Below are positions 1-5,941 of a stretch of 7,208 bases of DNA, one piece after another. Both the position numbers and the translations under genes were made by a program. Position 1 is the stretch's first letter; every line of letters starts with the position of its first letter. Location of the stretch: assembly GCA_018334735.1 (NCBI GenBank), contig JAGXLK010000106.1:1-7208 (forward strand). The letters are read 5' to 3'. The notes beneath the pieces were generated by a model that did no database searches, had not been told where the DNA came from, and worked only from the letters and a program-made list of their open reading frames with translations. The stretch is from Planctomycetota bacterium. Its GTDB lineage: Bacteria > Planctomycetota > Brocadiia > SM23-32.

Positions 1-1840
1 TCATCTTACCGATTGTCACTTTCTGCGCGTTGAAAACCGCCCATTCCTCGCTTAGATTACTGGCAACTTCCGGAACATTGTCCCCAACATAGAACGCGGT
101 CTTCGTTGCTGGCAACCGATACAGGCCATCAGGGGATTCCTTCGCAAGGTTGCCCATCAACCCCGGCATCATTGCCACATATGCTGCCAGCAGCGACAAA
201 GCAGTCAGGGCCGCAGAACCAATCGCAAAACCTTTCCCTGTTGCGGCCGTGGTGTTCCCCAGGGCATCCAGCGCATCCGTCCGCTCGCGGACCTCGGGCG
301 GCAACCCACTCATCTCCGCGTTTCCACCGGCGTTATCCGCCACCGGTCCGTAAGCATCTGTGGCCAGCGTGATTCCGAGCGTCGAAAGCATCCCCACCGC
401 GGCAAACCCGACTCCATAAAGTCCAGCGTTCATATCCGTAAAGCCCCCCGCAAGGCCAAACGCCACCACTATACCCACCACCACCGTAATAACCGGGATG
501 GCACTCGAAAGCATCCCCACAGCAATGCCTTCAATAATCGTCGGGGCAGGACCCATCTCCGACTGTTCGGCCACACCCCGAGTCCAGCGATATTCGTCCG
601 CCGTAAACCACTCGGTGGACTGTCCAATGATAAATCCGGCCGCGAGCCCGACGATCACGGCTCCGAAAATACCCCAGCTCAGTTCCGTTGTCCCCGCGAG
701 CACCGCAACCGCAACAGCCACCAGGACTGTCGCGCCAAGGGTCCCCATAAGCAACGCCCGCAGAAGGTTTTTCTGCGTGGCTTCCTCCTTACAACGAACC
801 ATAAACACGCCTATGAGGCTGAGAATTATTCCTATACCAGCCACCACCATTGGAGCAACAATGTAGAAAGACCGGAAAACTTCGGTGCTGGTCGCCAATG
901 CTGCACCAAGAGCCGTCGTCGCCAGAATTGAACCGACATAAGATTCATACAGGTCAGCCCCCATCCCCGCCACATCACCGACATTGTCACCGACATTATC
1001 GGCGATTGTCGCCGGGTTGCGAGGGTCATCTTCGGGTATTCCAGCTTCCACTTTCCCCACAAGGTCCGCCCCGACGTCGGCAGCTTTCGTATAGATGCCA
1101 CCTCCTACGCGCGCAAACAAAGCCATTGTGGATGCGCCGATACCAAACGTGAGCAGCGTTGCAGTGATTTCCTGGAACATTTCCGCTCGGTTCAAACCTT
1201 CACCCAAACCGAAAACCTGATTCTTATAAATCAAAAGCAGGACAAGATACCACACGGCGATGTTGAGCAACCCGAATCCCACCACAACCAAACCCAACAC
1301 AGCCCCGCTTCGAAAAGCCACTTTAAGCCCGCCGTTGAGGCTTTCACGAGCTTTGTTGGTCGTGCGTGCTGACGCCTGCGTTGCCGCGCGCATCCCGATC
1401 CATCCCGATAGGGCACTGAAAAACCCGCCGATCACGAACATGACGGGCGTGAGCGGTTTCATCAGGCCGAGCCACCCCAAAACTGCAAACAGAACGATGA
1501 GCAGCACAAAAACAACCGCCACAATTTTATACTGTCGACGCAAATACGCATTTGCACCATCTCGGACGTGCTGAGCAATCTTCTTCATCGTCTCGGTGCC
1601 TTCGTCCGCTTTGAGCATCTGGCGGAAGAATATAAACGCGCACAGCAGGCCGAGAATCGACCCGATCGGGGCAATAACCCAGAGCCACGGAACTCCATCC
1701 ATAATCCCGTCAGTTCCCGCAGCCGGGGCCTCACCCGCCATTGCGGATGTCAGGACCATCAGAAGGCCCACAATCGCGGTCCAGATACCTGTAAACTTAC
1801 GGCAAGCTTGCTTTTTCTCAATGGGTCCGCTGGCAAACAT
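1..1840 (-). CDS. hppA: Membrane-bound ion-translocating pyrophosphatase, K+-dependent type (3' end beyond window)
   Basis: Integral membrane enzyme that hydrolyses pyrophosphate and pumps Na+ and/or H+ out of the cytoplasm. The first 613 residues are visible; the C-terminal part, roughly 150 residues by family comparison, lies beyond the left edge. Seen: a conserved stretch near residues 85-104 (REGA/RQY-like), the substrate motif DVGADLVGKVE at 255-265, aspartates D281, D285 and D289, the gate pair D296 and E299, and GNTTAATGKGF at 528-538. Many hydrophobic segments alternate with loops. Ala532 and Gly535 in the last motif replace the Lys and Thr of K+-independent enzymes, so K+ dependence is predicted. 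E299, three residues after D296, is the arrangement in Na+ pumps such as the Thermotoga enzyme. The N terminus (hydrophobic about 18-33, then small residues) resembles a signal peptide or an extra membrane segment. The ATG at 1840 is preceded by GGAGG (1852-1848) with a 7-nt spacer. It has its own promoter. Identity is very secure; ion choice is inferred. Confidence 0.97.
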   Translation of the reverse strand, partial: MFASGPIEKKQACRKFTGIWTAIVGLLMVLTSAMAGEAPAAGTDGIMDGVPWLWVIAPIGSILGLLCAFIFFRQMLKADEGTETMKKIAQHVRDGANAYLRRQYKIVAVVFVLLIVLFAVLGWLGLMKPLTPVMFVIGGFFSALSGWIGMRAATQASARTTNKARESLNGGLKVAFRSGAVLGLVVVGFGLLNIAVWYLVLLLIYKNQVFGLGEGLNRAEMFQEITATLLTFGIGASTMALFARVGGGIYTKAADVGADLVGKVEAGIPEDDPRNPATIADNVGDNVGDVAGMGADLYESYVGSILATTALGAALATSTEVFRSFYIVAPMVVAGIGIILSLIGVFMVRCKEEATQKNLLRALLMGTLGATVLVAVAVAVLAGTTELSWGIFGAVIVGLAAGFIIGQSTEWFTADEYRWTRGVAEQSEMGPAPTIIEGIAVGMLSSAIPVITVVVGIVVAFGLAGGFTDMNAGLYGVGFAAVGMLSTLGITLATDAYGPVADNAGGNAEMSGLPPEVRERTDALDALGNTTAATGKGFAIGSAALTALSLLAAYVAMMPGLMGNLAKESPDGLYRLPATKTAFYVGDNVPEVASNLSEEWAVFNAQKVTIGKM

Positions 1841-2060
1841 CAAACGTCCTCCAGATCAGATAGGGTGCTTTCGGAAAAGAACAACACAAGCGGTGATTTT
1901 CGGAAGGATAACGGGGATTGTCGTGTGGGATAAGGCTCAAGCACTACTTTTGTACCAACATTGGCCTGCTGGCCCGCATCTCGTGGGCCGTTTTCTATTT
2001 TTACCACCGCTGGGAGTAATTTCAGTATCGCGAATCAGCCTTCCATTCCGGCAAAACGAA
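1841..2060 (-). promoter_or_regulatory. Long 5' leader of hppA
   Basis: About 220 nt separate the predicted transcription start (near 2059) from the hppA ATG. The leader contains an inverted repeat at its very 5' end (2038-2063), a GC hairpin at 1971-1989 and a clean GGAGG ribosome-binding site at 1848-1852. No convincing ORF lies within it. TTTCGGAA (plus-strand reading) occurs twice, at 1869-1876 and 1898-1905. The length leaves room for a riboswitch or other RNA control, but I cannot match it to a known class by eye. Confidence 0.5.
1971..2002 (+). terminator. Rho-independent terminator-like hairpin on the plus strand, inside the hppA leader
   Basis: On the plus strand, GGCCCGC (1971-1977) pairs with GTGGGCC (1983-1989) around a 5-nt loop, followed at once by GTTTTCTATTTTT. 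The seven-pair stem uses one G-U pair (1976 with 1984). On the minus strand that pair becomes an A-C mismatch and there is no U-tract, so the plus-strand reading is the better terminator. No plus-strand gene upstream is supported, so it may end an antisense transcript or stop read-through into the divergent direction. The shape is seen; the function is inferred. Confidence 0.5.
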
Positions 2061-2063
2061 GGC
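2038..2063 (-). repeat. Inverted repeat at the hppA transcription start
   Basis: GCCTTC (2063-2058 on the minus strand) is repeated inverted as GAAGGC (2043-2038), with 14 nt between the arms. The first arm covers the predicted transcription start, 3 nt downstream of the -10 box. It could be an operator for a repressor or a 5'-end hairpin; the sequence does not decide. Confidence 0.4.
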
Positions 2064-2065
2064 AG

Positions 2066-2094
2066 ATTATAAAGGTCCGCCCTCGTTGTTTCAA
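2066..2094 (-). promoter_or_regulatory. Sigma-70 promoter of hppA
   Basis: On the minus strand, TTGAAA (2094-2089) and a perfect TATAAT (2071-2066) are separated by exactly 17 bp. The start of transcription should fall near 2059. This sits downstream of pgsA and upstream of hppA, so hppA can be transcribed independently of the translation cluster. Confidence 0.85.
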
Positions 2095-2204
2095 GACTAA
2101 TGAAACAGTCGGGAAAATAAAGTCAGGACATACGTTTCAAAGTGGACGTCTTTAAAGTCCCACCGGTTCCCCGCTGTTGGAAAGAAAATTCTAATTTGGA
2201 AAAA
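2095..2204. other. Gap between the pgsA stop and the hppA promoter
   Basis: AT-rich non-coding stretch. I looked for a terminator of the rpsB-to-pgsA transcript. A bulged hairpin (GTGG/AC against GTCCAC on the minus strand, about 2140-2162) is present, but no U-tract follows it. No gene or clear signal is supported here, so termination may be Rho-dependent or incomplete. Confidence 0.4.
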
Positions 2205-2798
2205 TCACTCTTCTTCATCTCGGCGGGCCATCTGTACAATCGCGGACCGGTTCGAAAGCACGTAGTCAAAAGCCGATCCCACGGTCACCAGAACAATTGG
2301 AATCATAACACAGTAGAAGACGACCGGTCGGTATTGCCGCAGAGGTTCATGGTAAAACGAGACAGTTCGGACTGTTAGAAAGGTAAAAATTCCGATCCCC
2401 TGCACGACCGCTTTGAGTTTCCCGCTGAACCGAGCAGCCATTACCACGCCGGTGGAAGCCGCGAAAGTCCGCATGTAGGCCACGATCGCGTCACGATAAA
2501 AAATAAACGCAACAAGCAATACAGGCCAGGGATCTCCGGCAACGCTTTCTTCGGTGACAAACGCAAGGAAAACGCTGAATCGCGCTACGCTGTCCGCCAG
2601 CGGATCGATCAGTTTGCCCAGTGAGCTGACCTGGTCAAAATGGCGGGCGATGTATCCATCGAGCAGATCCGTTATCTCAAAAAGAACCGCAACCACCAGA
2701 GCCACAATCGCAGCCCAGGGGCGGTTAATAACAAAAAATGCAACAAATACCGGCGCCAGGAAAAGCCGACAAATAGTGAGAACGTTCGGAACCGTCAT
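2205..2798 (-). CDS. pgsA: CDP-alcohol phosphatidyltransferase, PgsA-like (CDP-diacylglycerol--glycerol-3-phosphate 3-phosphatidyltransferase)
   Basis: Membrane enzyme expected to transfer a phosphatidyl group from CDP-diacylglycerol to glycerol 3-phosphate, the committed step to phosphatidylglycerol. The 197-residue protein carries the complete family signature D-x2-DG-x2-AR-x8-G-x3-D-x3-D: D44, D47, G48, A51, R52, G61, D65 and D69. A GKLK segment at 126-129 and several hydrophobic helices also fit. The N terminus MTVPNVLTICRLFLAP is typical of PgsA. I chose the ATG at 2798, which has GAGA 7 nt upstream. A GTG at 2834 would add 12 polar residues but has no well-spaced Shine-Dalgarno sequence. 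The gene follows frr by about 80 nt and is probably the last gene of the rpsB operon. The tail is acidic (RRDEEE). Another CDP-alcohol transferase, such as phosphatidylserine synthase or an inositol-type enzyme, is less likely but not excluded. Confidence 0.88.
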   Translation of the reverse strand: MTVPNVLTICRLFLAPVFVAFFVINRPWAAIVALVVAVLFEITDLLDGYIARHFDQVSSLGKLIDPLADSVARFSVFLAFVTEESVAGDPWPVLLVAFIFYRDAIVAYMRTFAASTGVVMAARFSGKLKAVVQGIGIFTFLTVRTVSFYHEPLRQYRPVVFYCVMIPIVLVTVGSAFDYVLSNRSAIVQMARRDEEE

Positions 2799-2877
2799 AG
2801 GCAGATCTCGGGACTCAATCTCGCTGGCAGTCACGGGAATAACAAATACGTCCTGATTTCAGGCAACCGATGCTGCA

Positions 2878-3438
2878 TCAAACTTTCATGATATCTTCGG
2901 TCTTCTTCTCCATCAGCTCGTCCACCTCCTCGATATAGTCGTCCGTAAACTCCTGAATTTCTTCTTTTGCCCCATCGCAGGCGTCTTCGCTGATCTTTGA
3001 TGCTTTCTCGAGCTTCTGAATTTCTTTATTTCCGTCGCGTCGGATATTCCGAATCGCAATCCTGGCTTCTTCCGCCATCTCTTTCACCCGCTGCGCGAGT
3101 TGCTGGCGGCGTTCTTCACTCAAACCCGGAATCTGCAGACGGACAACTTTCCCATCCGACTGAGGATTAATCCCGATATCGCTCTTCTGAATGGCCTTCA
3201 CAATATCCTCAACGGAAGAAGGATCGTAAGGCTTGATGACAATCAGCTGTGGATCGGGCACACCGATGTTGGCAAGTTGCTGAAGCGGTGTTTGCGAACC
3301 ATAATAATCAACTCGAATCGACTCCACTAAGCCGGGATTGGCTGTCCCGGCTCGGATACCTTTTAAACCGTCTTTGAACACATCGACGGCTTTTTCCATT
3401 CGGTCGTCAGCATCAAGCAAAACTTCATCTAAATCCAT
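2878..3438 (-). CDS. frr: Ribosome recycling factor
   Basis: Cytosolic factor that, with EF-G, splits post-termination ribosomes. It has 186 residues, the family's usual length. Seen: an N-terminal helix with GIRAGTANP at 27-35, VDYYGSQTPLQQLA at 43-56 leading into the small beta domain, DIGINPQSDG at 87-96, and the diagnostic IAIRNIRRDGN at 127-137 with Arg130, Arg133 and Arg134. The following helix (KISED, then an acidic lysine-rich end) completes the three-helix bundle. Position 32 is Thr where E. coli has Arg and Thermotoga Lys. The ATG at 3438 starts one base after the pyrH stop (3440-3442). Its ribosome-binding site AGGGGA (3452-3447, 8-nt spacer) lies inside the last pyrH codons, which suggests translational coupling. 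Confidence 0.98.
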   Translation of the reverse strand: MDLDEVLLDADDRMEKAVDVFKDGLKGIRAGTANPGLVESIRVDYYGSQTPLQQLANIGVPDPQLIVIKPYDPSSVEDIVKAIQKSDIGINPQSDGKVVRLQIPGLSEERRQQLAQRVKEMAEEARIAIRNIRRDGNKEIQKLEKASKISEDACDGAKEEIQEFTDDYIEEVDELMEKKTEDIMKV

Positions 3439-3439
3439 T

Positions 3440-4162
3440 CTATTTTTCCCCTATGAGAGTCCCAACGGATTCGCCCGCCAGTGCTCTTCGCAGATTTCCT
3501 GGAGTTTTGTAGTTGAACACACGGACCGGTAGCGAGTGTTCCATGCAAAGTGAGACAGCGCAAAGATCCATTACGCCGAGACGATCGGCCAGAACTCGGT
3601 CGTATTGGAGGTGCTCGTAAAATGTGGCATCGTTGTCAACTTCCGGATCGGCACTATAAACGCCATCGACCCGGGTCGCTTTCAAAACGACTTCGGCTTC
3701 CAGCTGGACAGCTCGCAGGGCCGCGGCTGTATCGGTCGTAAAAAGCGGATTACCGGTCCCTCCCGCCAACAAAACAATTTTTCCCCCCTTGAGATCTGTA
3801 TCGCAACTGTCGCGGTCGAACCCAGGGGCAATTTCTGGCACCGGCAATGCACTGTATAAAGCAACTTCAACCCCCTGCTGCAGAAAACAATCTTTGACAA
3901 TAAGACCGTTCACGATAGTGGCAAGCATACCGGCAGAGTCGGCACGCAAACGTCCCGGCCCACCCGATTGGAAGCTGGCTCCTCGCATGATGTTCCCGCC
4001 GCCCACAACAACGGCCAGTTCCGGGCAGACTTCAAGACCGTCCTTGATTTCCCCGCAGACGTAATTTAGCTGTTCCCTGTCGAATCCGCTTGCGCCCTCC
4101 CGTCCGAAAGCTCCCCCGCTGATTTTGACGAGCGCCCTTGAATAACTACCACCATCTTTCAT
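3440..4162 (-). CDS. pyrH: Uridylate kinase (UMP kinase)
   Basis: Cytosolic amino-acid-kinase-fold enzyme that phosphorylates UMP to UDP with ATP, feeding pyrimidine nucleotide pools. It has 240 residues, normal for the family. Seen: the N-terminal phosphate loop KISGGAFG at 13-20 (the common form is KxSGE, so Glu is replaced by Gly17), VVGGGNIMRG at 52-61 with Arg60, DSAGMLAT at 75-82, GGTGNPLFTTD at 134-144, and the nucleotide-binding ATRVDGVYSADP at 162-173. The C-terminal RVFN, KTPGNLRRAL and GTLI segments also match. Start: ATG at 4162 with GGAGAG just upstream (4173-4168). The gene lies 67 nt after tsf and is fused by spacing to frr, the classic tsf-pyrH-frr order. Confidence 0.98.
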   Translation of the reverse strand: MKDGGSYSRALVKISGGAFGREGASGFDREQLNYVCGEIKDGLEVCPELAVVVGGGNIMRGASFQSGGPGRLRADSAGMLATIVNGLIVKDCFLQQGVEVALYSALPVPEIAPGFDRDSCDTDLKGGKIVLLAGGTGNPLFTTDTAAALRAVQLEAEVVLKATRVDGVYSADPEVDNDATFYEHLQYDRVLADRLGVMDLCAVSLCMEHSLPVRVFNYKTPGNLRRALAGESVGTLIGEK

Positions 4163-4229
4163 CGCGGCTCTCCGTTCCGTTATACGCGGCGGGCGCAGAC
4201 GCTTTCACTGGAAGGACTGGCGCTCACAC

Positions 4230-4832
4230 TCAGTCCTCGCTGTGTTCTTCCCCCACTTCCATCCGCACGAAACGCTGGATCTTGATTTTTTCGCCCATTT
4301 TCGCGATCGCTTCGTCGACAATCTCGCCGATTGTTTTTGCATCGTCCCGAATCCAGGCCTGATCGACAAGGCAATTGGTGGAAAAGAATTTTTCAAGCTT
4401 GCCTTCGACAATCTGGTCGATGACATGATCAGGTTTATCGTCGACCTGCTGAGCATAAATTTCTTTTTCTCGTTCGATGACCTCGTCTGAGACCTCTTCG
4501 CGCCGCACGACCATGGGATCCATGGCGGCTATCTGCATACAAATCTCGCGGCCCAGATTCTGGAATTCTTCATTCCGCGCCACGAAATCCGTCTCGCAGT
4601 TCAGTTCAAGTAACACTCCCAGCTTGTCGTCGGGATGGATATACTGGCAAATGATGCCTTCTTCAGCGGTTCGCGCGCGTTTTTTCTCGGCCTCAGCCAT
4701 TCCTCGCTCTCGCAGCACACGAATCGCTTCATCCTGATCACCTTCAGCCTCAACGAGTGCTCGTTTGCAGTCCATAAGTCCAGCACCCGTTTTGTCTCGC
4801 AGTTCCTTCACTTCATTAGCACTTACGCCCAT
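4230..4832 (-). CDS. tsf: Translation elongation factor Ts, short form
   Basis: Cytosolic nucleotide-exchange factor that regenerates EF-Tu-GTP. With the ATG at 4832 the protein has 200 residues. Seen: the N-terminal UBA-like domain with VKELRDKTGAGLMDCKRAL at 8-26, the EF-Tu-contacting TDFVARNEEF at 81-90, and a C-terminal GEKIKIQRFVRMEVGE-type end. It is close to the Thermus EF-Ts (196 residues) and much shorter than E. coli EF-Ts (283), so the second core subdomain is reduced rather than broken off. The start is decided by GGGAG (4843-4839) 6 nt upstream and by family alignment. A GTG at 4868 would add 12 residues with no family match. It follows rpsB by 56 nt, as in most bacteria. Acidic last residues (EEHSED). 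Confidence 0.97.
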   Translation of the reverse strand: MGVSANEVKELRDKTGAGLMDCKRALVEAEGDQDEAIRVLRERGMAEAEKKRARTAEEGIICQYIHPDDKLGVLLELNCETDFVARNEEFQNLGREICMQIAAMDPMVVRREEVSDEVIEREKEIYAQQVDDKPDHVIDQIVEGKLEKFFSTNCLVDQAWIRDDAKTIGEIVDEAIAKMGEKIKIQRFVRMEVGEEHSED

Positions 4833-4838
4833 ACATCT

Positions 4839-4843
4839 CTCCC
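4839..4843 (-). promoter_or_regulatory. Ribosome-binding site deciding the tsf start
   Basis: GGGAG on the minus strand lies 6 nt before the ATG at 4832. It favours that start over the upstream in-frame GTG at 4868. Confidence 0.75.
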
Positions 4844-4888
4844 GTTCGTCGGTGGAGATAGTTGCCACACCAGATAGAGTCTGTCGAA

Positions 4889-5794
4889 TTACTGTGTCGT
4901 TTCTTCAGCACCCTCTTCGGCTTCGCTCACAATCTCTTCGGTCGATTCTGCTTCTGCTTCTTCCGCTTCCGGATCTTCTTCGGATTTCTGTTCTGTTTCA
5001 GGTTCCTCTTCAGTTTCTTTTTCTTCTTCAGGTTCTTGCTCGTCCTCGGGCGCTTCTTTCTGCTCGGGTTCGGGCACTTCCTCTATTTTTTCCGGCACCT
5101 CTAAGGGCAATTCCGCTCGTTCCCGCCCCTCAAGAACCGAATCAGCCATTCGGGAAACAAAAATTTCGATCGACCCGATGGCATCATCATTGGCAGGCAC
5201 CACCACATCGATATCTTCAGGGTCTCCGTTAGTATCGATCCAGGCAATCGTTGGGATTTCGAGTTTTACACATTCCCGCACAGCAATGTTTTCACGTTCC
5301 GGATCGACCATAACAACCAGGCCCGGCAGGCGGTCCATCTCGCGCACGCCTCCCAGATTGCGCTCAATTTTTCGCTTCTCGCGCCGGAACGAAGAGATCA
5401 TCTTCTTGCTGTAATTTTGAATCTCACCGGTTCGCTCGAGTTCTTCGAGTTCCTCCAGACGTTCAAGCCGCTGCCTGATCGTCACGTAATTCGTCAGCAA
5501 CCCGCCCGGCCAACGCTCGGTCACGTAAGGCATACCACAACGTTGGGCTTCTCTTTTGACGATTGGACGGGCTTGATGTTTGGTTCCCACAAACAGAACG
5601 TATTCGCCCTTTTCGGCAATTGCAGCGGTGACCTTTTTCGCAGTCACCAAACCGCGAATTGTCTCTCGCAGGTCAATGATATGTATCAGATTGCGTCGCT
5701 TGAAGATATACGGCTTCATCTTCGGGTTCCAACGACTCGTCCTATGCCCGAAGTGTACGCCAGCTTTTATGAGTTCCTCAACACTGATGGGCAA
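4889..5794 (-). CDS. rpsB: Ribosomal protein S2 with glutamate-rich C-terminal extension
   Basis: Component of the 30S subunit. With the TTG at 5794 the protein has 301 residues; the S2 core ends near residue 225. Seen: ISVEELIKAGVHFGHRTSRW at 3-22, followed by NPKM, IFKRRN, HIIDLRET, VLFVGTK at 66-72, ERWPGGLLTN at 93-102, the coiled helical insert of about 105-145, LPGLVVMVDPERENIAVREC at 156-175, PTIAWIDTNGDP at 181-192 and ANDDAIGSI at 201-209. Residues 231-301 form a low-complexity tail with 33 Glu and 2 Asp among 71 positions and only four Lys; it is probably disordered. The start is TTG, set by GAGGAG 6 nt upstream and by alignment to other S2 proteins. A GTG at 5851 would add 19 residues lacking family similarity. 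First gene after a strong promoter and structured leader, so autoregulation by S2 is plausible. Confidence 0.97.
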   Translation of the reverse strand: MPISVEELIKAGVHFGHRTSRWNPKMKPYIFKRRNLIHIIDLRETIRGLVTAKKVTAAIAEKGEYVLFVGTKHQARPIVKREAQRCGMPYVTERWPGGLLTNYVTIRQRLERLEELEELERTGEIQNYSKKMISSFRREKRKIERNLGGVREMDRLPGLVVMVDPERENIAVRECVKLEIPTIAWIDTNGDPEDIDVVVPANDDAIGSIEIFVSRMADSVLEGRERAELPLEVPEKIEEVPEPEQKEAPEDEQEPEEEKETEEEPETEQKSEEDPEAEEAEAESTEEIVSEAEEGAEETTQ

Positions 5795-5800
5795 GCAAAA

Positions 5801-5806
5801 CTCCTC
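5801..5806 (-). promoter_or_regulatory. Ribosome-binding site deciding the TTG start of rpsB
   Basis: GAGGAG on the minus strand, 6 nt before the TTG at 5794. No in-frame ATG exists nearby, and the protein from this TTG begins exactly where S2 homologues do. Confidence 0.8.
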
Positions 5807-5882
5807 ATTCGAAAAAACATGTGCCGTTTGTAATATCCAGATTCCCCGCACACACCGTCAGACACGAGGTGGCACATTGGGG

Positions 5883-5895
5883 GACGCTCAGCGTC
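5883..5895 (-). repeat. Hairpin in the rpsB leader
   Basis: GACGC, loop TGA, GCGTC: a perfect five-pair stem directly followed by a run of C residues that could join a longer-range pairing. Confidence 0.5.
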
Positions 5896-5925
5896 GGACC
5901 GTGAAGTGCGGTAGAAGAAAGAACA

Positions 5926-5941
5926 CCCACCTTGCGGTGGG
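5926..5941 (-). repeat. GNRA-capped hairpin at the 5' end of the rpsB transcript
   Basis: CCCACC, loop GCAA, GGTGGG: a perfect six-pair stem with a stable GNRA tetraloop. ACA and TGT flank it and could extend it past one bulged G. It begins about 5 nt from the predicted transcription start and is followed by a U-rich stretch (TGTTCTTTCTTCT). It may protect the mRNA 5' end or act as an early attenuator. Confidence 0.6.

Noticed and set aside
1869..1905. Direct repeat TTTCGGAA at 1869 and 1898
   Set aside because: Only 8 bp, 29 bp apart (not a whole number of helical turns) and no known binding site recognised; may be chance.
498..2072. Several open frames on the plus strand across hppA and its leader
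   Set aside because: They are antisense to a clearly conserved coding region, lack family features and have poor initiation signals.
2100..2204. Rho-independent terminator after pgsA
   Set aside because: T-rich DNA and a bulged hairpin exist but not in the required hairpin-then-T-tract order on the minus strand.
2799..2834. Longer pgsA starting at GTG 2834
   Set aside because: The only nearby purine-rich element is 16 nt away and the added residues do not match the family; the ATG at 2798 is preferred but the GTG cannot be fully excluded.
4900..5060. TTC/TCC-rich low-complexity stretch as a DNA satellite or regulatory repeat
   Set aside because: It is explained by Glu codons of the S2 tail on the minus strand; repeats are degenerate rather than unit-perfect.
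5795..5851. Longer rpsB starting at GTG 5851
   Set aside because: The 19 added residues do not match S2 proteins, and the GAGGAG site points to TTG at 5794.
5770..5877. Possible upstream ORF beginning at ATG 5877 on the minus strand and running across the rpsB start in another frame
   Set aside because: No Shine-Dalgarno sequence (a C run precedes it), no family similarity, and it coincides with leader stem sequence.
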